Shown: positions 6,748 to 16,761, counted from the first letter of the stretch. The stretch is DNA of 64,000 nt from Zwartia hollandica (GCF_019923725.1 NZ_JAHXRI010000006.1:687696-751695); one strand, 5' to 3'. Notes: generated from the letters alone by a model not told the origin. Numbers and translations: made by a program.

Positions 6748-6823
6748 TGGTGGCCCGGGGCGGAATCGAACCACCGACACAAGGATTTTCAATCCTCTGC
6801 TCTACCGACTGAGCTACCGGGCC
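6748..6823 (-). tRNA. tRNA-Phe (GAA)
   Basis: The 76-base minus-strand gene folds as a full cloverleaf: acceptor GGCCCGG/CCGGGCC, D-arm with TAGCTCAGTCGGTAGAGC, anticodon loop with GAA inside GGATTGAAAATCC, T-arm GGTGG-TTCGATT-CCGCC, discriminator A and encoded CCA. It stands alone, upstream of its own terminator, and is the apparent anchor of the cassette island. Confidence 0.97.
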
Positions 6824-6864
6824 ATCTGAAGGGCGAAATGATACACCAATTTACCGACGCCCGC

Positions 6865-7848
6865 TCAGTCTAACTTTGCATTGGTCCGTTTCAGAATCGC
6901 GCCATAGAAGTCGCGCTCTTCGGCAAGCATCTTGCTGACGTCCGCAGGGGATCCAATTGTGACGTCCATAGCCTGGGCTTCAATCTTCTTTTGGATAACG
7001 CCATCTTTCCTGATTGCTTCCATTGCCTCATTTAGCTTGGCGACGATGGCAGGCGGCGTGTTAGCCGGGGCAAAGAGAGCGGTCCACGTCCGAATCCCGA
7101 AATTAGGTACACCACCTTCTGCCACGGTTGGGGTGTTGGTCAGGAAGCTGCTGCGCTCGGGGCCAGTCGTTGCGATGAGCTTGATACGCCCCTCTGCTAC
7201 GTAGTCCATCATATTGCCCACAAGTGAGGTGATCATGACATCGATACGACCTGACACCAGATCATTGATGGCGGTCCCTGCTCCCTTGTAGGGAATGTGC
7301 AACATGTTGATTTTTGCGGAGTCGTTTAGTGCTTCGGCGGCGAGGTGCTGAGCCGAGCCGTTGCCGGACGAAGCAAAATTCACCTTACCCGGATTCGCTT
7401 GGGCGTACTTCACGAGCTCTGGAATCGAGGCGACACCGAGTTTGTTTGAAACCAATACACCCATTGATTGCGTCGTGGCTAGGCTAATTGGTTGTAAGTC
7501 TTTGACCGCATCGTAGGTCGGTGTTTTGTGCAGTAAAGGCGTAATGACGGTCGCTGGGGTGCCCATAAACAGTGTGTAACCGTCAGGTGCCGCGCGAATG
7601 ACAAACTCGGTGCCAATTAGGGTGCCTGCACCCGCCTTGTTATCGATCACGACAGGTTGTCCAAGCTTCGTGCTCAGCTCCTGCCCAAAAAGACGCGCGA
7701 CAATATCGGTCGAGCCAGCCGCGGCGTAGGCCACCACGATGCGAATTGGCTTGTTTGGGTAGGTGTCTTGGGCATAACTGGAGCCAAACCCAAGGACTTG
7801 GGTCAAAAATAGTAGGGTGCCTGTAAGGACTTTTAGGTTTAAACGCAT
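6865..7848 (-). CDS. Bug-type tripartite tricarboxylate transporter receptor
   Basis: This 327-residue periplasmic binding protein has a cleavable signal peptide (LLFLTQVLGFGSSYAQ) followed by the family start YPNKPIRIVVAYAAAGSTD. Further family marks are LGQPVVIDNKAGAGT, NPGKVNFASSGNGSAQH and HIPYKGAGTAINDLVSGRID. Bug receptors bind small carboxylates, nicotinate-like or amino-acid ligands; the ligand is not predictable here. No tctA/tctB membrane genes are nearby, which is usual for the many orphan Bug receptors of Burkholderiales. It is transcribed divergently from hemA with a 77-base gap. Confidence 0.93.
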   Translation of the reverse strand: MRLNLKVLTGTLLFLTQVLGFGSSYAQDTYPNKPIRIVVAYAAAGSTDIVARLFGQELSTKLGQPVVIDNKAGAGTLIGTEFVIRAAPDGYTLFMGTPATVITPLLHKTPTYDAVKDLQPISLATTQSMGVLVSNKLGVASIPELVKYAQANPGKVNFASSGNGSAQHLAAEALNDSAKINMLHIPYKGAGTAINDLVSGRIDVMITSLVGNMMDYVAEGRIKLIATTGPERSSFLTNTPTVAEGGVPNFGIRTWTALFAPANTPPAIVAKLNEAMEAIRKDGVIQKKIEAQAMDVTIGSPADVSKMLAEERDFYGAILKRTNAKLD

Positions 7849-7925
7849 GGGTACTCCTCCTCTGCGCCCTATAATGACATATCCATGTAAGTCTTGCCCC
7901 TAATTAATTCTCAGCCACTGCATTC

Positions 7926-9200
7926 ATGTCGGTTAGCGTCCTCGCGTTGGGTTTAAACCATGTCTCGGCTCCGGTCTCGGTGCGCGAGCGTGTTTCCCTG
8001 CCCGAAGATCTTGTGCAGCCAGCACTCAATGCGTTGCGGCAAGCGTTTGGTGGTGCAGTCAAAGAAGCGGCAATTCTGTCGACCTGTAACCGCACGGAGC
8101 TGTACTGCGCGGCGGAGCCTCATGTCGCGGATCAGCTGCCAAGCTGGCTGGCTGAATTCAATAAGATTGAAGCCGGTGCACTAGCGCCGCACGTGTATTT
8201 GCATGGCCGCGACGAAGCGGTGCGTCATGCGTTTAGGGTGGCGAGTGGACTGGATTCAATGGTTTTGGGCGAACCCCAAATATTAGGTCAAATGAAAGAC
8301 GCCGTGCGCGCCGCCGAAGAGGCTGGTGCGCTTGGGACCTTATTGCATCAATTGTTTCAGCGCACCTTCTCGGTAGCGAAAGAGGTGCGCTCAACCACAG
8401 CCATTGGCGCACAGTCGGTGTCGATGGCAGCCGCCGCTGTGCGTTTAGCCGAGCGAGTGTTTGGCGATTTAGCGCAGTGCAAAGTGTTGTTCATTGGTGC
8501 TGGCGAAATGATTGAGCTTTGCGCAACGCATTTCGCGGCGCGGCAACCAGCGTCAATTGTTGTTGCCAATAGAACTCTAGAACGTGCTGAAAATCTAGCG
8601 AATCGTTTTTCTGCTAGCACGATGCGTTTAGCGGATTTGCCAGATCGGCTGGCCCAGTTTGATGTTGTGGTGTCCTGTACGGCTAGTACTTTGCCGTTGC
8701 TTGGTTTAGGAATGGTTGAGCGTGCAACGCGTCAGCGTAAACGCAAGCCGATGGTGATGGTGGACTTGGCTGTGCCACGGGATATTGAGCCAGAAGTCGC
8801 GCAACTTGATGATATCTATCTCTACTCTGTAGATGATTTAGGCGCAGTAGTGCAAAGTGGTACCGATGCGCGACGTGCAGCGGTCGTTCAGGCAGAAGCG
8901 ATCATCGACGCCCGTGTAAGAAACTTCATGCACTGGATGCAGGTGCGTGCGAATGTCCCTGTCATTCGCGATTTACAGTCGACGGCGCAATCGATTCAAG
9001 CCCTCGAGCTTGAACGCGCTAAACGACTGCTGGCCAAGGGTGAGTCTCCCGAAGCCGTTCTTGAACAGCTAGCGCATGGTCTAACGCAAAAATATCTGCA
9101 TGGGACCATGACCGCGCTCAATCAGAGTGACGTAACCGAGCGCCAAGAGCTGTTGCATTGGCTGCCACGTTTGTTTCCTTCGGGTACTGATCGGCGTTAG
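7926..9200 (+). CDS. hemA: Glutamyl-tRNA reductase
   Basis: The 424-residue enzyme reduces glutamyl-tRNA to glutamate-1-semialdehyde with NADPH, the first committed step of tetrapyrrole synthesis by the C5 route. The N-terminal domain contains the catalytic Cys near residue 54 in STCNRTELY. The nucleotide-binding part begins around [10 protein letters not shown], followed by VANRTLERA and a C-terminal helical dimerisation domain. Length and motif order are normal. It heads the hemA-prfA-prmC-grxD-ubiX cluster, and hemE of the same pathway lies 16 kb downstream. Confidence 0.97.
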   Translation: MSVSVLALGLNHVSAPVSVRERVSLPEDLVQPALNALRQAFGGAVKEAAILSTCNRTELYCAAEPHVADQLPSWLAEFNKIEAGALAPHVYLHGRDEAVRHAFRVASGLDSMVLGEPQILGQMKDAVRAAEEAGALGTLLHQLFQRTFSVAKEVRSTTAIGAQSVSMAAAAVRLAERVFGDLAQCKVLFIGAGEMIELCATHFAARQPASIVVANRTLERAENLANRFSASTMRLADLPDRLAQFDVVVSCTASTLPLLGLGMVERATRQRKRKPMVMVDLAVPRDIEPEVAQLDDIYLYSVDDLGAVVQSGTDARRAAVVQAEAIIDARVRNFMHWMQVRANVPVIRDLQSTAQSIQALELERAKRLLAKGESPEAVLEQLAHGLTQKYLHGTMTALNQSDVTERQELLHWLPRLFPSGTDRR

Positions 9201-9280
9201 CGACGCTGCATCAATTGCGCTCTTGCGCCCGACTTGCACTTGTCTGTGCACCCCCTTAATAAAATAGTTAAACGACATTT

Positions 9281-10363
9281 ATGAAACCTTCAATGCGCTC
9301 TCGCCTAGAGCATTTGTCCCGAAGATTGGTCGAGCTCGATGCTCTATTGGCAGAGCCCGACGCGGCAAACGATATGAATCAGTTTCGGAAGTTGTCGCGT
9401 GAGCGTTCCGAGCTTGAGCCCGTCGTGAAAGCGTTTGAGGCGTTTGAGTCGGCGGAGTCGGATCTAGCGGGCGCGCGCGAAATGCTCGAAGATCCCGAGA
9501 TGAAGGCGATGGCGTTAGATGAGATTGAGGATTGCAAAGCCCGCATTGAAAAGCTGGGCGCCGAGTTGCAGTTACAGCTTTTGCCGCGCGACCCCGATGA
9601 TGGACGCAGTGTGTTTTTAGAAATTCGAGCGGGTACTGGCGGAGATGAGAGCGCACTTTTTTCTGGCGATCTGCTGCGTATGTACACCCGCTATGCCGAG
9701 CAGCAAGGTTGGAAAGTGGAACTGATGTCTGAAAGCCCCTCTGAACTTGGTGGCTATAAAGAAGTCATTGTCCGTCTGGACGGTGAGGGCGCTTACGGCC
9801 GTTTAAAGTTTGAATCGGGCGCGCACCGCGTGCAGAGGGTGCCCGCAACCGAGGCACAGGGCCGGATTCATACCTCTGCATGTACGGTAGCCGTCATGCC
9901 CGAAGCCGATGCTGCAACAGAAATCGTGATTAATCCGAGCGAGCTGCGGATTGATACGTTCCGCGCAAGTGGCGCAGGGGGCCAACACATCAACAAAACG
10001 GATTCTGCTGTGCGCATTACGCACTTGCCGACTGGTTTAGTCGTGGAGTGCCAAGACGATCGTTCACAGCATCGAAACAAAGACAAGGCGATGCAAGTGC
10101 TTGCCGCTCGCCTAAAGGATAAAGTGCAGCGAGAGCGACACGACAAGGAAGCTGCAACGCGCAAGAGCCTTGTGGGGACAGGCGATCGGTCTGAGCGCAT
10201 ACGCACCTACAATTTTCCGCAGGGTCGCTTGACAGATCACCGAATCAATCTCACGCTCTATAAGTTAGGTACGATCATGGAAGGTGATCTTAGCGATGTG
10301 ACCGGCGCCCTGATTGCTGAGCATCAAGCAGAAATGCTTGCAGCGCTAGGTGACGACGCATAA
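9281..10363 (+). CDS. prfA: Peptide chain release factor 1
   Basis: The 360-residue factor recognises UAA and UAG stop codons and triggers peptide release. The PxT-type recognition motif occurs as PAT in [17 protein letters not shown], and the catalytic GGQ lies near residue 234 in [13 protein letters not shown] rather than SPF identifies RF1 and not RF2. The stop codon overlaps the start of prmC by one base (TAATG), so the factor and the enzyme that methylates its GGQ glutamine are translationally coupled, a conserved arrangement. Confidence 0.98.
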   Translation: MKPSMRSRLEHLSRRLVELDALLAEPDAANDMNQFRKLSRERSELEPVVKAFEAFESAESDLAGAREMLEDPEMKAMALDEIEDCKARIEKLGAELQLQLLPRDPDDGRSVFLEIRAGTGGDESALFSGDLLRMYTRYAEQQGWKVELMSESPSELGGYKEVIVRLDGEGAYGRLKFESGAHRVQRVPATEAQGRIHTSACTVAVMPEADAATEIVINPSELRIDTFRASGAGGQHINKTDSAVRITHLPTGLVVECQDDRSQHRNKDKAMQVLAARLKDKVQRERHDKEAATRKSLVGTGDRSERIRTYNFPQGRLTDHRINLTLYKLGTIMEGDLSDVTGALIAEHQAEMLAALGDDA

Positions 10364-11184
10364 TGCAGACGGCGCAGTCGCTCGCGCAAATGTGTGGACT
10401 TCCTCGGCTCGAGGCGCGCATGCTACTTGAGCATGTATTGCAGGAGTCGCGGGAATGGCTTCTCGCACATGACACGGATCCAGTCTCGGCTGAGCAGGCT
10501 GCATCATTCTTAACTCTTGCTGCGCAGCGGCGTCAGGGCACGCCGATGGCCTATCTGGTTGGCGTACGTGAGTTCATGGGGCACCGGTTTGAAGTGTCCC
10601 CTGAGGTATTGATTCCGAGACCTGAGACCGAGCTGTTGGTGGAGCTTGTGCTGAGATCCTGTCTTGGACTCAAGCGGCCGCGAATCTTAGACCTCGGAAC
10701 AGGTAGCGGGGCGATAGCTGTCAGTATCGCGCTAGAGAGACCAGATGCAGAGGTCGTGGCTTCGGATCAAAGCGTCGCCGCCATAACAGTGGCACAACGC
10801 AATGCCCACGCGTTTGGTGCAAAGGTACAGTTTTGGCAAGGCAATTGGTATGAAGCCCTACCGTTGGAAGGGCAATTTGACGTGATCGTCTCAAACCCCC
10901 CTTATATTGCTGCAGATGATGTGCATTTAGCTCAAGGCGACTTACGGTTTGAGCCAAAGGATGCGCTCACCGAGCACGGAGACGGGCTGAGTGCTTTTCG
11001 AATCATTGCCGCAGGAGCAATGCTTAGACTAGCGCGAACGGGTGTGATTTGGCTAGAACACGGCTTTGCGCAGGGGCCCGCTGTGACCCAAATTCTTGAA
11101 AGCAATGGTTTTGAGAACGTACAAACACTCCCAGATTTAGCCGGTTTGCCTAGAGTCACCGGCGGGGCGTTGCGGAACTTATAA
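10363..11184 (+). CDS. prmC: Release-factor glutamine methyltransferase
   Basis: The 273-residue SAM-dependent enzyme methylates the glutamine of the GGQ motif in release factors. Visible marks are the N-terminal helical domain, VLIPRPETELLVELVL, the SAM-binding ILDLGTGSGAIAVSIA and the catalytic NPPY near residue 180 (VIVSNPPYIAADD). It begins at the last base of the prfA stop codon, consistent with one operon and a direct functional link. Confidence 0.97.
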   Translation: MQTAQSLAQMCGLPRLEARMLLEHVLQESREWLLAHDTDPVSAEQAASFLTLAAQRRQGTPMAYLVGVREFMGHRFEVSPEVLIPRPETELLVELVLRSCLGLKRPRILDLGTGSGAIAVSIALERPDAEVVASDQSVAAITVAQRNAHAFGAKVQFWQGNWYEALPLEGQFDVIVSNPPYIAADDVHLAQGDLRFEPKDALTEHGDGLSAFRIIAAGAMLRLARTGVIWLEHGFAQGPAVTQILESNGFENVQTLPDLAGLPRVTGGALRNL

Positions 11185-11263
11185 TTGTTTTATTGTTCTA
11201 TTTAGTTCTTCAAATATCTTTACTGCTATTTTCTAATCAAACTATTTTCTTTGTAGGGTCATC

Positions 11264-11590
11264 ATGAGCGACGTTCAAACATTTATCCGTGAAACCGTAA
11301 CCAATAATCCAGTGGTGCTGTTCATGAAAGGAACTGCCCAGTTTCCTCAGTGCGGGTTTTCTGGCCGCGCAATTGAAATCTTAAAAAGCAATGGGGTCAC
11401 CAAGCTCGTCACGGTCAACGTGCTCGAAGACGAAGAAGTGCGCAGCGCAATCAAAACATTTTCGCAATGGCCCACCATTCCTCAGTTGTATGTCGGTGGC
11501 GAATTCATCGGTGGCTCGGACATTATGGGCGAAATGAATGCTAGCGGCGAACTGAAAACCGCACTGGTAGAAGCAGGCGCGACCGAGTGA
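11264..11590 (+). CDS. grxD: Monothiol glutaredoxin, CGFS type
   Basis: This 108-residue cytoplasmic protein carries the monothiol active site CGFS near residue 30 (FMKGTAQFPQCGFSG). The glutathione-binding WPTIPQLYVGGEFIGGSDI follows. CGFS glutaredoxins carry and transfer [2Fe-2S] clusters rather than acting as general disulfide reductants. The 79-base space upstream is AT- and pyrimidine-rich and may hold its own promoter. Its stop codon overlaps the GTG start of ubiX. Confidence 0.96.
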   Translation: MSDVQTFIRETVTNNPVVLFMKGTAQFPQCGFSGRAIEILKSNGVTKLVTVNVLEDEEVRSAIKTFSQWPTIPQLYVGGEFIGGSDIMGEMNASGELKTALVEAGATE

Positions 11591-12165
11591 GTAAACGGCG
11601 TTTAGTCATCGGTGTCACGGGAGCGACTGGGTCGCTCTACGCGATTCGCATGATGCAAACCTTGCGTGCGAACGCTCCAGACGTTGAGACGCATTTGATT
11701 GTGTCAGCCTCGGGGGTGCTGAATATTAAGCATGAGCTTGATATTGGTCGTCACGAGGTCTATGCGCTGGCTGACAAGGTACATAGTATCCGCGATGTCG
11801 GCGCGACCATTGCGAGTGGAGCCTTTGAAACGGCAGGAATGGTTGTTGTGCCTTGCTCAATGAGAACGCTTGCTGCCGTCGCGATTGGGTTGTCGGACAA
11901 CCTGATCACTCGTGCGGCAGATGTCACACTAAAAGAGCGCCGGAAATTGGTGATGGTTGTACGTGAAACGCCCTTTAATCTAGCGCATCTACGCAACATG
12001 ACATCAATCACCGAGATGGGAGGCATTGTTTTTCCTCCACTGCCTGCCTTCTATCATCGGCCTAAGTCTATCGAGGAGATGGTGGATCACACCGTGTCAC
12101 GTATTCTTGAGATGGTGGGTATCGACGTGAATGGTCCACGCTGGGCCGGTACCGACGGAGCTTGA
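11587..12165 (+). CDS. ubiX: Flavin prenyltransferase UbiX
   Basis: The 192-residue enzyme attaches a dimethylallyl group to FMN to make the prenylated cofactor used by UbiD-type decarboxylases in ubiquinone synthesis. Family features are [35 protein letters not shown] and [16 protein letters not shown]. The start is GTG, overlapping the grxD stop by three bases, so the two are coupled. Its last 69 bases overlap, in the opposite direction, the end of ttcA. No ubiD is present in the window. Confidence 0.96.
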   Translation: MSKRRLVIGVTGATGSLYAIRMMQTLRANAPDVETHLIVSASGVLNIKHELDIGRHEVYALADKVHSIRDVGATIASGAFETAGMVVVPCSMRTLAAVAIGLSDNLITRAADVTLKERRKLVMVVRETPFNLAHLRNMTSITEMGGIVFPPLPAFYHRPKSIEEMVDHTVSRILEMVGIDVNGPRWAGTDGA

Positions 12166-13071
12166 TTCGCACGCGTCTTGCGTACGATCGGCTGTCGTTT
12201 CCGAAGTATCAAACGCCGTGTCTCCTTGCGGATTGGCGATACCATCTGGTTTAAGTCCTACAAAATCAAAGAGTGTCGTATCCATCAAATGCGATGGTGC
12301 GATATTTGCCAGAGCCTTGAAAGTATTCCAGGCACGACCGGGATCTTTCCTGTCCCATTGCGCAAGCATTTCTCCAATCTCTTTGCGTTTCAGATTCTCT
12401 TGAGAGCCACAAAGATTGCAAGGAATAATTGGGAATTGCTTGAGCTGCGCGTAGGCGATGAGATCCGCTTCTCTGATGTAGGCGAGCGGACGAATCACGG
12501 TATGCCGTCCATCATCCGAAACAAGCTTAGGCGGCATTGCTTTGAGTTTTGCCCCATAAAACATATTTAAAAAGAATGTTGCGAGGATATCGTCTCGATG
12601 ATGACCAAGAGCAATTTTGGTCGCACCCAATTCGCTTGCGACACGATACAGAATACCGCGGCGCAAGCGCGAGCAGAGCGAGCAGGTCGTTTTGCCCTCG
12701 GGGATGAGACGTTTGACGATGGAATACGTGTCTCGCGTCTCGATGTGGAACGGGATGTCTAGTTTCGTCAAATATTCGGGAAGAATATCTGCGGGAAAGC
12801 CGGGCTGCTTTTGGTCAAGGTTGACCGCAACGATTTCGAAATCAATGGGGGCGCGTTGGCGCAACGTCATCAGGATGTCGAGCATGCCATACGAATCTTT
12901 ACCGCCGGATAAGCAGACCATTACGCGATCGCCCGCTTCAATCATGTTGTAGTCCGCAATTGCTCGTCCTGCCTCACGCATTAAGCGCTTGGACAGTTTG
13001 TTTTGCTCGAGGCGTTGGCGCTCCTCGGAAAACCTCGTTGTTTGCGTGGGGTTGAAGTCAACAGACTGCAC
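12097..13071 (-). CDS. ttcA: tRNA 2-thiocytidine synthetase TtcA
   Basis: The 324-residue protein thiolates cytidine 32 of certain tRNAs using ATP and an iron-sulfur cluster. The PP-loop [14 protein letters not shown] lies near residue 55, and the paired Cys motifs [11 protein letters not shown] and [14 protein letters not shown] hold the cluster. The extra C-terminal 40 residues or so look unstructured and overlap the 3' end of ubiX on the other strand. Upstream is selU, separated by only one base, making a tRNA-modification pair. Confidence 0.96.
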   Translation of the reverse strand: MQSVDFNPTQTTRFSEERQRLEQNKLSKRLMREAGRAIADYNMIEAGDRVMVCLSGGKDSYGMLDILMTLRQRAPIDFEIVAVNLDQKQPGFPADILPEYLTKLDIPFHIETRDTYSIVKRLIPEGKTTCSLCSRLRRGILYRVASELGATKIALGHHRDDILATFFLNMFYGAKLKAMPPKLVSDDGRHTVIRPLAYIREADLIAYAQLKQFPIIPCNLCGSQENLKRKEIGEMLAQWDRKDPGRAWNTFKALANIAPSHLMDTTLFDFVGLKPDGIANPQGDTAFDTSETTADRTQDACESSSVGTGPAWTIHVDTHHLKNT

Positions 13072-13072
13072 G

Positions 13073-14173
13073 TCAGTATCCTGCTTGAGTCAGATAGTGT
13101 GTAACGGCCAAGCGATCGCCAGAAAAAACAATCCGCGATGCTTTGCCTGCACGTTGATGCTCGTACATTGGATCGTAATATTCTGTTAGCAGTGGCCGTA
13201 TCCATTCGCGGTGTGCATCAACGACGCCTGAGTGGGCTTGTATGCGAAGCGCATCTTGCATCAGGGACTGTAGCCGCGCGTGCCGCTCGCCGCCGAGTCG
13301 TTTATAAACATTTTGCAGGCTCTCGAGTAAGCGTTGGCTGAATGCCTCAAAACCTGCTTCAGGACCCAACTTATTTTTAAATTGCGCACCAAGATCCTCT
13401 ATGTAATCGTGCAAGATGCGTTCAACGCGGGATGCATGGGATTCTTCTACCCACACAACCGGGCTCGCGAGCATCGCTTCGCGCAGTGGGATAGGTAACG
13501 CACAGCGCCCAATCAGTCTTGACTCGTCCTCAAGCGCAATGCGCGTGATCTGTTGTGTACGCAGGCGCATGAAAGCAATCGCGAGACTGTTGTCAAAGTC
13601 AATTTGGGTTGGCTGCTCACTGGCATGTTTGCCAAAGCTTGAGCCGCGATGGTGAGCAAGCTTTTCGAGATCAATAGTCGCTTTAAGATTTTTGACGACT
13701 TCTGTCTTGCCACAGCCTGTAAAGCCGGCGATTAGTATGAAATGGGACTGCGCGATCCCTTGTGTTAGTTGCTCGAGCAGAAAACTGCGCATCGCCTTGT
13801 AGCCACCGACGACACGAGGGTACTGAATACCTGCATCGGCCAGCCACTGCTGCGAAATGCGCGAACGTAAGCCACCACGAAAACAGTAAAGATATCCGTC
13901 TGGATTTGCGCTTGCAAACTGTACCCATCTAGCAACACGCTCGTCTTTGGTGCTCCCACTGACGAGTTCATGACCAAGTTTGATCGCTGAGTCTTGCCCT
14001 GCTTGTTTGTAACGTGTGCCAACCCGGTGACGTTCCTCATCCTCCATCAACGGTAGATTGATTGCACCAGGAAACGCCCCCTGTGAAAACTCCACAGGCG
14101 CACGCACATCGAGTAGCGGCACGCCACTATTCAGAATCTCTGCATAGTTGTCTGAGTCTGTGCGGCTAGTCAT
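13073..14173 (-). CDS. selU: tRNA 2-selenouridine synthase
   Basis: The enzyme (366 residues from the chosen start) replaces sulfur by selenium in 2-thiouridine at tRNA wobble position 34, by way of a geranylated intermediate. The N-terminal rhodanese domain carries its catalytic Cys in [12 protein letters not shown], and a P-loop follows as [14 protein letters not shown]. The ATG at 14173 overlaps the stop of the M61 peptidase gene as ATGA, so it was chosen over one nine codons upstream. It needs selenophosphate from SelD, which is not in this window. Confidence 0.94.
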   Translation of the reverse strand: MTSRTDSDNYAEILNSGVPLLDVRAPVEFSQGAFPGAINLPLMEDEERHRVGTRYKQAGQDSAIKLGHELVSGSTKDERVARWVQFASANPDGYLYCFRGGLRSRISQQWLADAGIQYPRVVGGYKAMRSFLLEQLTQGIAQSHFILIAGFTGCGKTEVVKNLKATIDLEKLAHHRGSSFGKHASEQPTQIDFDNSLAIAFMRLRTQQITRIALEDESRLIGRCALPIPLREAMLASPVVWVEESHASRVERILHDYIEDLGAQFKNKLGPEAGFEAFSQRLLESLQNVYKRLGGERHARLQSLMQDALRIQAHSGVVDAHREWIRPLLTEYYDPMYEHQRAGKASRIVFSGDRLAVTHYLTQAGY

Positions 14174-15948
14174 GCTTTTGTCGCAAGGGTGAGTTTGCAT
14201 TCAGTCTGAGCTGGAGTAGCAAGTGTCAATTCGAACTGACGTAACTCATCGCGTCTAAACACATGTATTTTGACGCGATCACCTGGCTGATAGTGTGCGA
14301 GAAGTGTGTCGACTGTATTGCTAACCGAATCGACTTTGAGACCGTTAATCGCAACGAGTATATCGTTGGCTGACAATCCGGCTTGATGCGCGGAGCCGTG
14401 TTCAAACACAGTTGCGATCACCAGATGTTCGCCTTGTTTTCGAACGCGCAGACCAACACTCGGTGTTTTGGATGTGGCGCGCCATTGCAGCGTGATGCCA
14501 TGCTGCTCGAAGAGCTTTGCAAGCGGAATGTCGTTACGGCCATAAGCCCAGGCTTGAACTTCGCCGCGTACATCGACACCAGTCGCCTCCCGAACGAGGG
14601 CAGGAAATTCGTTTTCTCGTAACCCTTTGGCCCCACCTGTATAGAAGTCTCGTCCAAAGCGATTCCACATCAGGCGCATAACGTCATCGAGGCCGTGTTG
14701 CCCTTGAGTTGCATGGCGGATAGTTAAATCCAACGCGAGTGCAACCAATGACCCTTTTGTGTAATAACTGACTAAGGCGTTTGGTGAATTCTCGTCTTGT
14801 TTGTAATAGCGCGTCCATGCGTCAAAAGAGCTCTCCGCGACAGATTGTTTCGCGCGTCCTGGGGTCGCCCAGACTGATGCGATTTGTTTGCCCAGAGTTT
14901 TTAGGTAGGTGGGTTGATCGATCACTCCACTACGCAATAGAAATAGGTCGTCGTAGTACGACGTGAAGCCCTCAAAAATCCAGAGTAGCTCTGTGTAATT
15001 TTCTTTCCCTAAGTCATAGGGGGCAAACGCGGCCGGTTTGATGCGTTTGACGTTCCAAGTGTGAAAGTATTCGTGACTGACCAATCCTAGGAAGGTTTGA
15101 TACCCGTCTGATGTTTTTTCCTGCCCAGTGATCGGTAAGTCTTTGCGCGCAGCCATCAGTGCCGTGGATGCGCGGTGCTCAAGACCGCCGTAGCTGTCTC
15201 CGGTGACCATGGTCATGAAAACATATTTCGAAGCGCAGTCCAAGAAGGGAGCCTGCTGAGAAGTTGGTTCAAAAAACCGTATCTGCGCTTCACAAATACG
15301 TTTGACGTCCCGTACGATGCGCGGCAAATCTAGGCCTGGAATGACTCCAGTGAATACCAGTTCATGTTGTGCACCGCAGGCGTTAAAGCGAGCGACTTGT
15401 GGACGGCCCATTTCAATGGGGTGATCAATGAGGGCGTCGTAATCTGGCACGGAATAGACAGAAAAACCTTTCGATCCTTGTGTATGACGCTCGCGCACAC
15501 TCAGCGGCATGCTTGTGTAGACGGACCATCCTAGACGGCCGGGGGGTGGGGAGAGCGTCAACTGACAGGGATGGGTTTCCTGACCATGCGCCTTCAAAAA
15601 TACGCTCGTGCCATTGAAAAAACCATGACTTTCGTCAAGATGTGCGCCACGAACAGATAAGTCCCAAGCGTATATTTCTGCATCGATGGTGAGTGTGCCA
15701 CGGCAAGGGGCGATGCGCCAAGTATGGTTATCGACCTTCTTGATCGCTAAGTTTTGACGACCGCAACGCGCGGTGATTGACTCTACTTGCCGAGCAAAAT
15801 CGCGTATTAAGTAGCTCCCGGGAATCCAGGCAGGCATGGAAATGACCTGTCCGGTAGGATTTGGCTCGGAGATCGTTAGGGTCGTGCGCACGCGGTGACC
15901 GGCTGGATCGAAGGGTTCTAAGCTGTAAAGTAGAGGTTTGCGGTTCAT
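14170..15948 (-). CDS. M61 family metallopeptidase with PDZ domain
   Basis: The 592-residue protein resembles M61 glycyl aminopeptidases. It has a beta-rich N-terminal domain, the zinc-binding HEYFHTWN near residue 290, the downstream Glu in [14 protein letters not shown], and a C-terminal PDZ domain ([16 protein letters not shown]). No signal peptide is evident, so it is probably cytoplasmic. The physiological substrate is unknown. Its stop codon overlaps selU, placing it at the head of an operon with selU and ttcA, though a functional link to tRNA modification is not established. Confidence 0.93.
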   Translation of the reverse strand: MNRKPLLYSLEPFDPAGHRVRTTLTISEPNPTGQVISMPAWIPGSYLIRDFARQVESITARCGRQNLAIKKVDNHTWRIAPCRGTLTIDAEIYAWDLSVRGAHLDESHGFFNGTSVFLKAHGQETHPCQLTLSPPPGRLGWSVYTSMPLSVRERHTQGSKGFSVYSVPDYDALIDHPIEMGRPQVARFNACGAQHELVFTGVIPGLDLPRIVRDVKRICEAQIRFFEPTSQQAPFLDCASKYVFMTMVTGDSYGGLEHRASTALMAARKDLPITGQEKTSDGYQTFLGLVSHEYFHTWNVKRIKPAAFAPYDLGKENYTELLWIFEGFTSYYDDLFLLRSGVIDQPTYLKTLGKQIASVWATPGRAKQSVAESSFDAWTRYYKQDENSPNALVSYYTKGSLVALALDLTIRHATQGQHGLDDVMRLMWNRFGRDFYTGGAKGLRENEFPALVREATGVDVRGEVQAWAYGRNDIPLAKLFEQHGITLQWRATSKTPSVGLRVRKQGEHLVIATVFEHGSAHQAGLSANDILVAINGLKVDSVSNTVDTLLAHYQPGDRVKIHVFRRDELRQFELTLATPAQTECKLTLATKA

Positions 15949-15984
15949 ATCGATATCTTATTTCACATTTCCACGGAGACACAC

Positions 15985-16761
15985 ATGAGCGAAATTTTTG
16001 TACTGAGCGAAACGCGTGGTCGGGTCGGGCTCTTGACGCTCAATCGCCCCAAAGCCTTGAACGCTTTAAACGATCAGTTGATGGATCAACTGGGTGCCGG
16101 ACTGCTAGCCTTTGATGCAAATGATGATATCGGGTGCATCGTCATTACCGGTAGCGAAAAAGCGTTTGCAGCCGGAGCGGATATTGGTGCCATGAAGGAC
16201 TGGTCTTACATGGACGTCTACAAGACTGAATACATCACACGCAATTGGGAAACGATTCGTCGTATTCGTAAGCCCGTGATCGCTGCAGTTGCTGGTTATG
16301 CTCTGGGCGGTGGCTGCGAGCTCGCGATGATGTGTGACTTTATCTTGGCTGCAGACACGGCCAAATTTGGTCAGCCAGAAATCAAAATCGGCGTGATCCC
16401 CGGCTCTGGAGGTACCCAACGCTTACCTCGCGCCGTGGGTAAGTCTAAGGCGATGGAAATGGTCTTGACAGGTCGCATGATGGATGCGGTTGAGGCCGAG
16501 CGCGCGGGGCTCGTATCAAGAATCGTTGCTGCAGATCGTTTACTAGAAGACGCGATTGAGACGGCTACCGTGATTGCTGGCATGTCGTTACCTGCAGTGA
16601 TGATGGCTAAAGAGTCCGTTAACCGCGCCTACGAGTCCTCATTAAGTGAGGGGGTTTTGTTTGAACGCCGTCTATTCCATTCTTGCTTCGCGATGGCAGA
16701 CCAAAAAGAGGGCATGGCTGCTTTTGTAGAGAAGCGTAAACCTACTTTTAAGCATATGTAA
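15985..16761 (+). CDS. Enoyl-CoA hydratase/isomerase family protein
   Basis: The 258-residue crotonase-family protein hydrates 2-enoyl-CoA in fatty-acid or aromatic degradation. Visible marks are [11 protein letters not shown], the oxyanion-hole region [14 protein letters not shown], the central [18 protein letters not shown], and [15 protein letters not shown] with both catalytic-region Glu positions as in true hydratases. GAGG-type sequence precedes the ATG. It is transcribed divergently from the M61 peptidase gene. The exact substrate chain length cannot be told. Confidence 0.93.
   Translation: MSEIFVLSETRGRVGLLTLNRPKALNALNDQLMDQLGAGLLAFDANDDIGCIVITGSEKAFAAGADIGAMKDWSYMDVYKTEYITRNWETIRRIRKPVIAAVAGYALGGGCELAMMCDFILAADTAKFGQPEIKIGVIPGSGGTQRLPRAVGKSKAMEMVLTGRMMDAVEAERAGLVSRIVAADRLLEDAIETATVIAGMSLPAVMMAKESVNRAYESSLSEGVLFERRLFHSCFAMADQKEGMAAFVEKRKPTFKHM

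Larger units (their letters stand above)
2028..6823. mobile_element. tRNA-Phe-anchored cassette island (repeats R1-R6)
   Basis: Between the TRAP permease and the intact tRNA-Phe gene lies a run of short cassettes separated by copies of a repeat made of the tRNA-Phe 3' half plus its terminator. Reading from the tRNA outward (minus strand) the order is R6 (intact tRNA), Phd/RelE-type pair, R5, ParD/ParE-type pair, R4, DUF3024 gene (opposite orientation), R3, second ParE-type pair, R2, membrane protein, R1 (decayed), immunity-like gene. No integrase, transposase or integron-type attC core was found. The layout fits successive integrations at the tRNA 3' end by a recombinase supplied from elsewhere. 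That mechanism is inference; the repeats and gene content are directly visible. Confidence 0.6.
6682..6823 (-). repeat. Repeat R6, the source copy including the intact tRNA-Phe
   Basis: R6 is the reference copy: ACATCCAGTTACAA, the terminator hairpin, TTTCTATAATTTCAGTGGTG, and then the complete tRNA-Phe gene. Identity with R2-R5 ends after GGGGCGGAATCGA in the T-arm (6769). The shared block therefore covers the encoded CCA, the 3' acceptor strand, most of the T-arm and the downstream terminator, as expected if the tRNA 3' end is the attachment site. Confidence 0.85.

Noticed and set aside
2624-6823. Chromosomal integron (attC cassette array)
   Set aside because: The cassette layout and toxin-antitoxin content look similar, but the repeats contain no GTTRRRY/RYYYAAC core pair, no intI is present, and the repeat is plainly derived from tRNA-Phe and its terminator.
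2624-6823. CRISPR array
   Set aside because: Repeats are about 95 bases, diverged and separated by 0.5-1.2 kb of coding DNA, and no cas genes are present.
12178-12570. Plus-strand open frame of 130 codons
   Set aside because: It is fully antisense to ttcA, whose motifs are complete, so it is a shadow frame.
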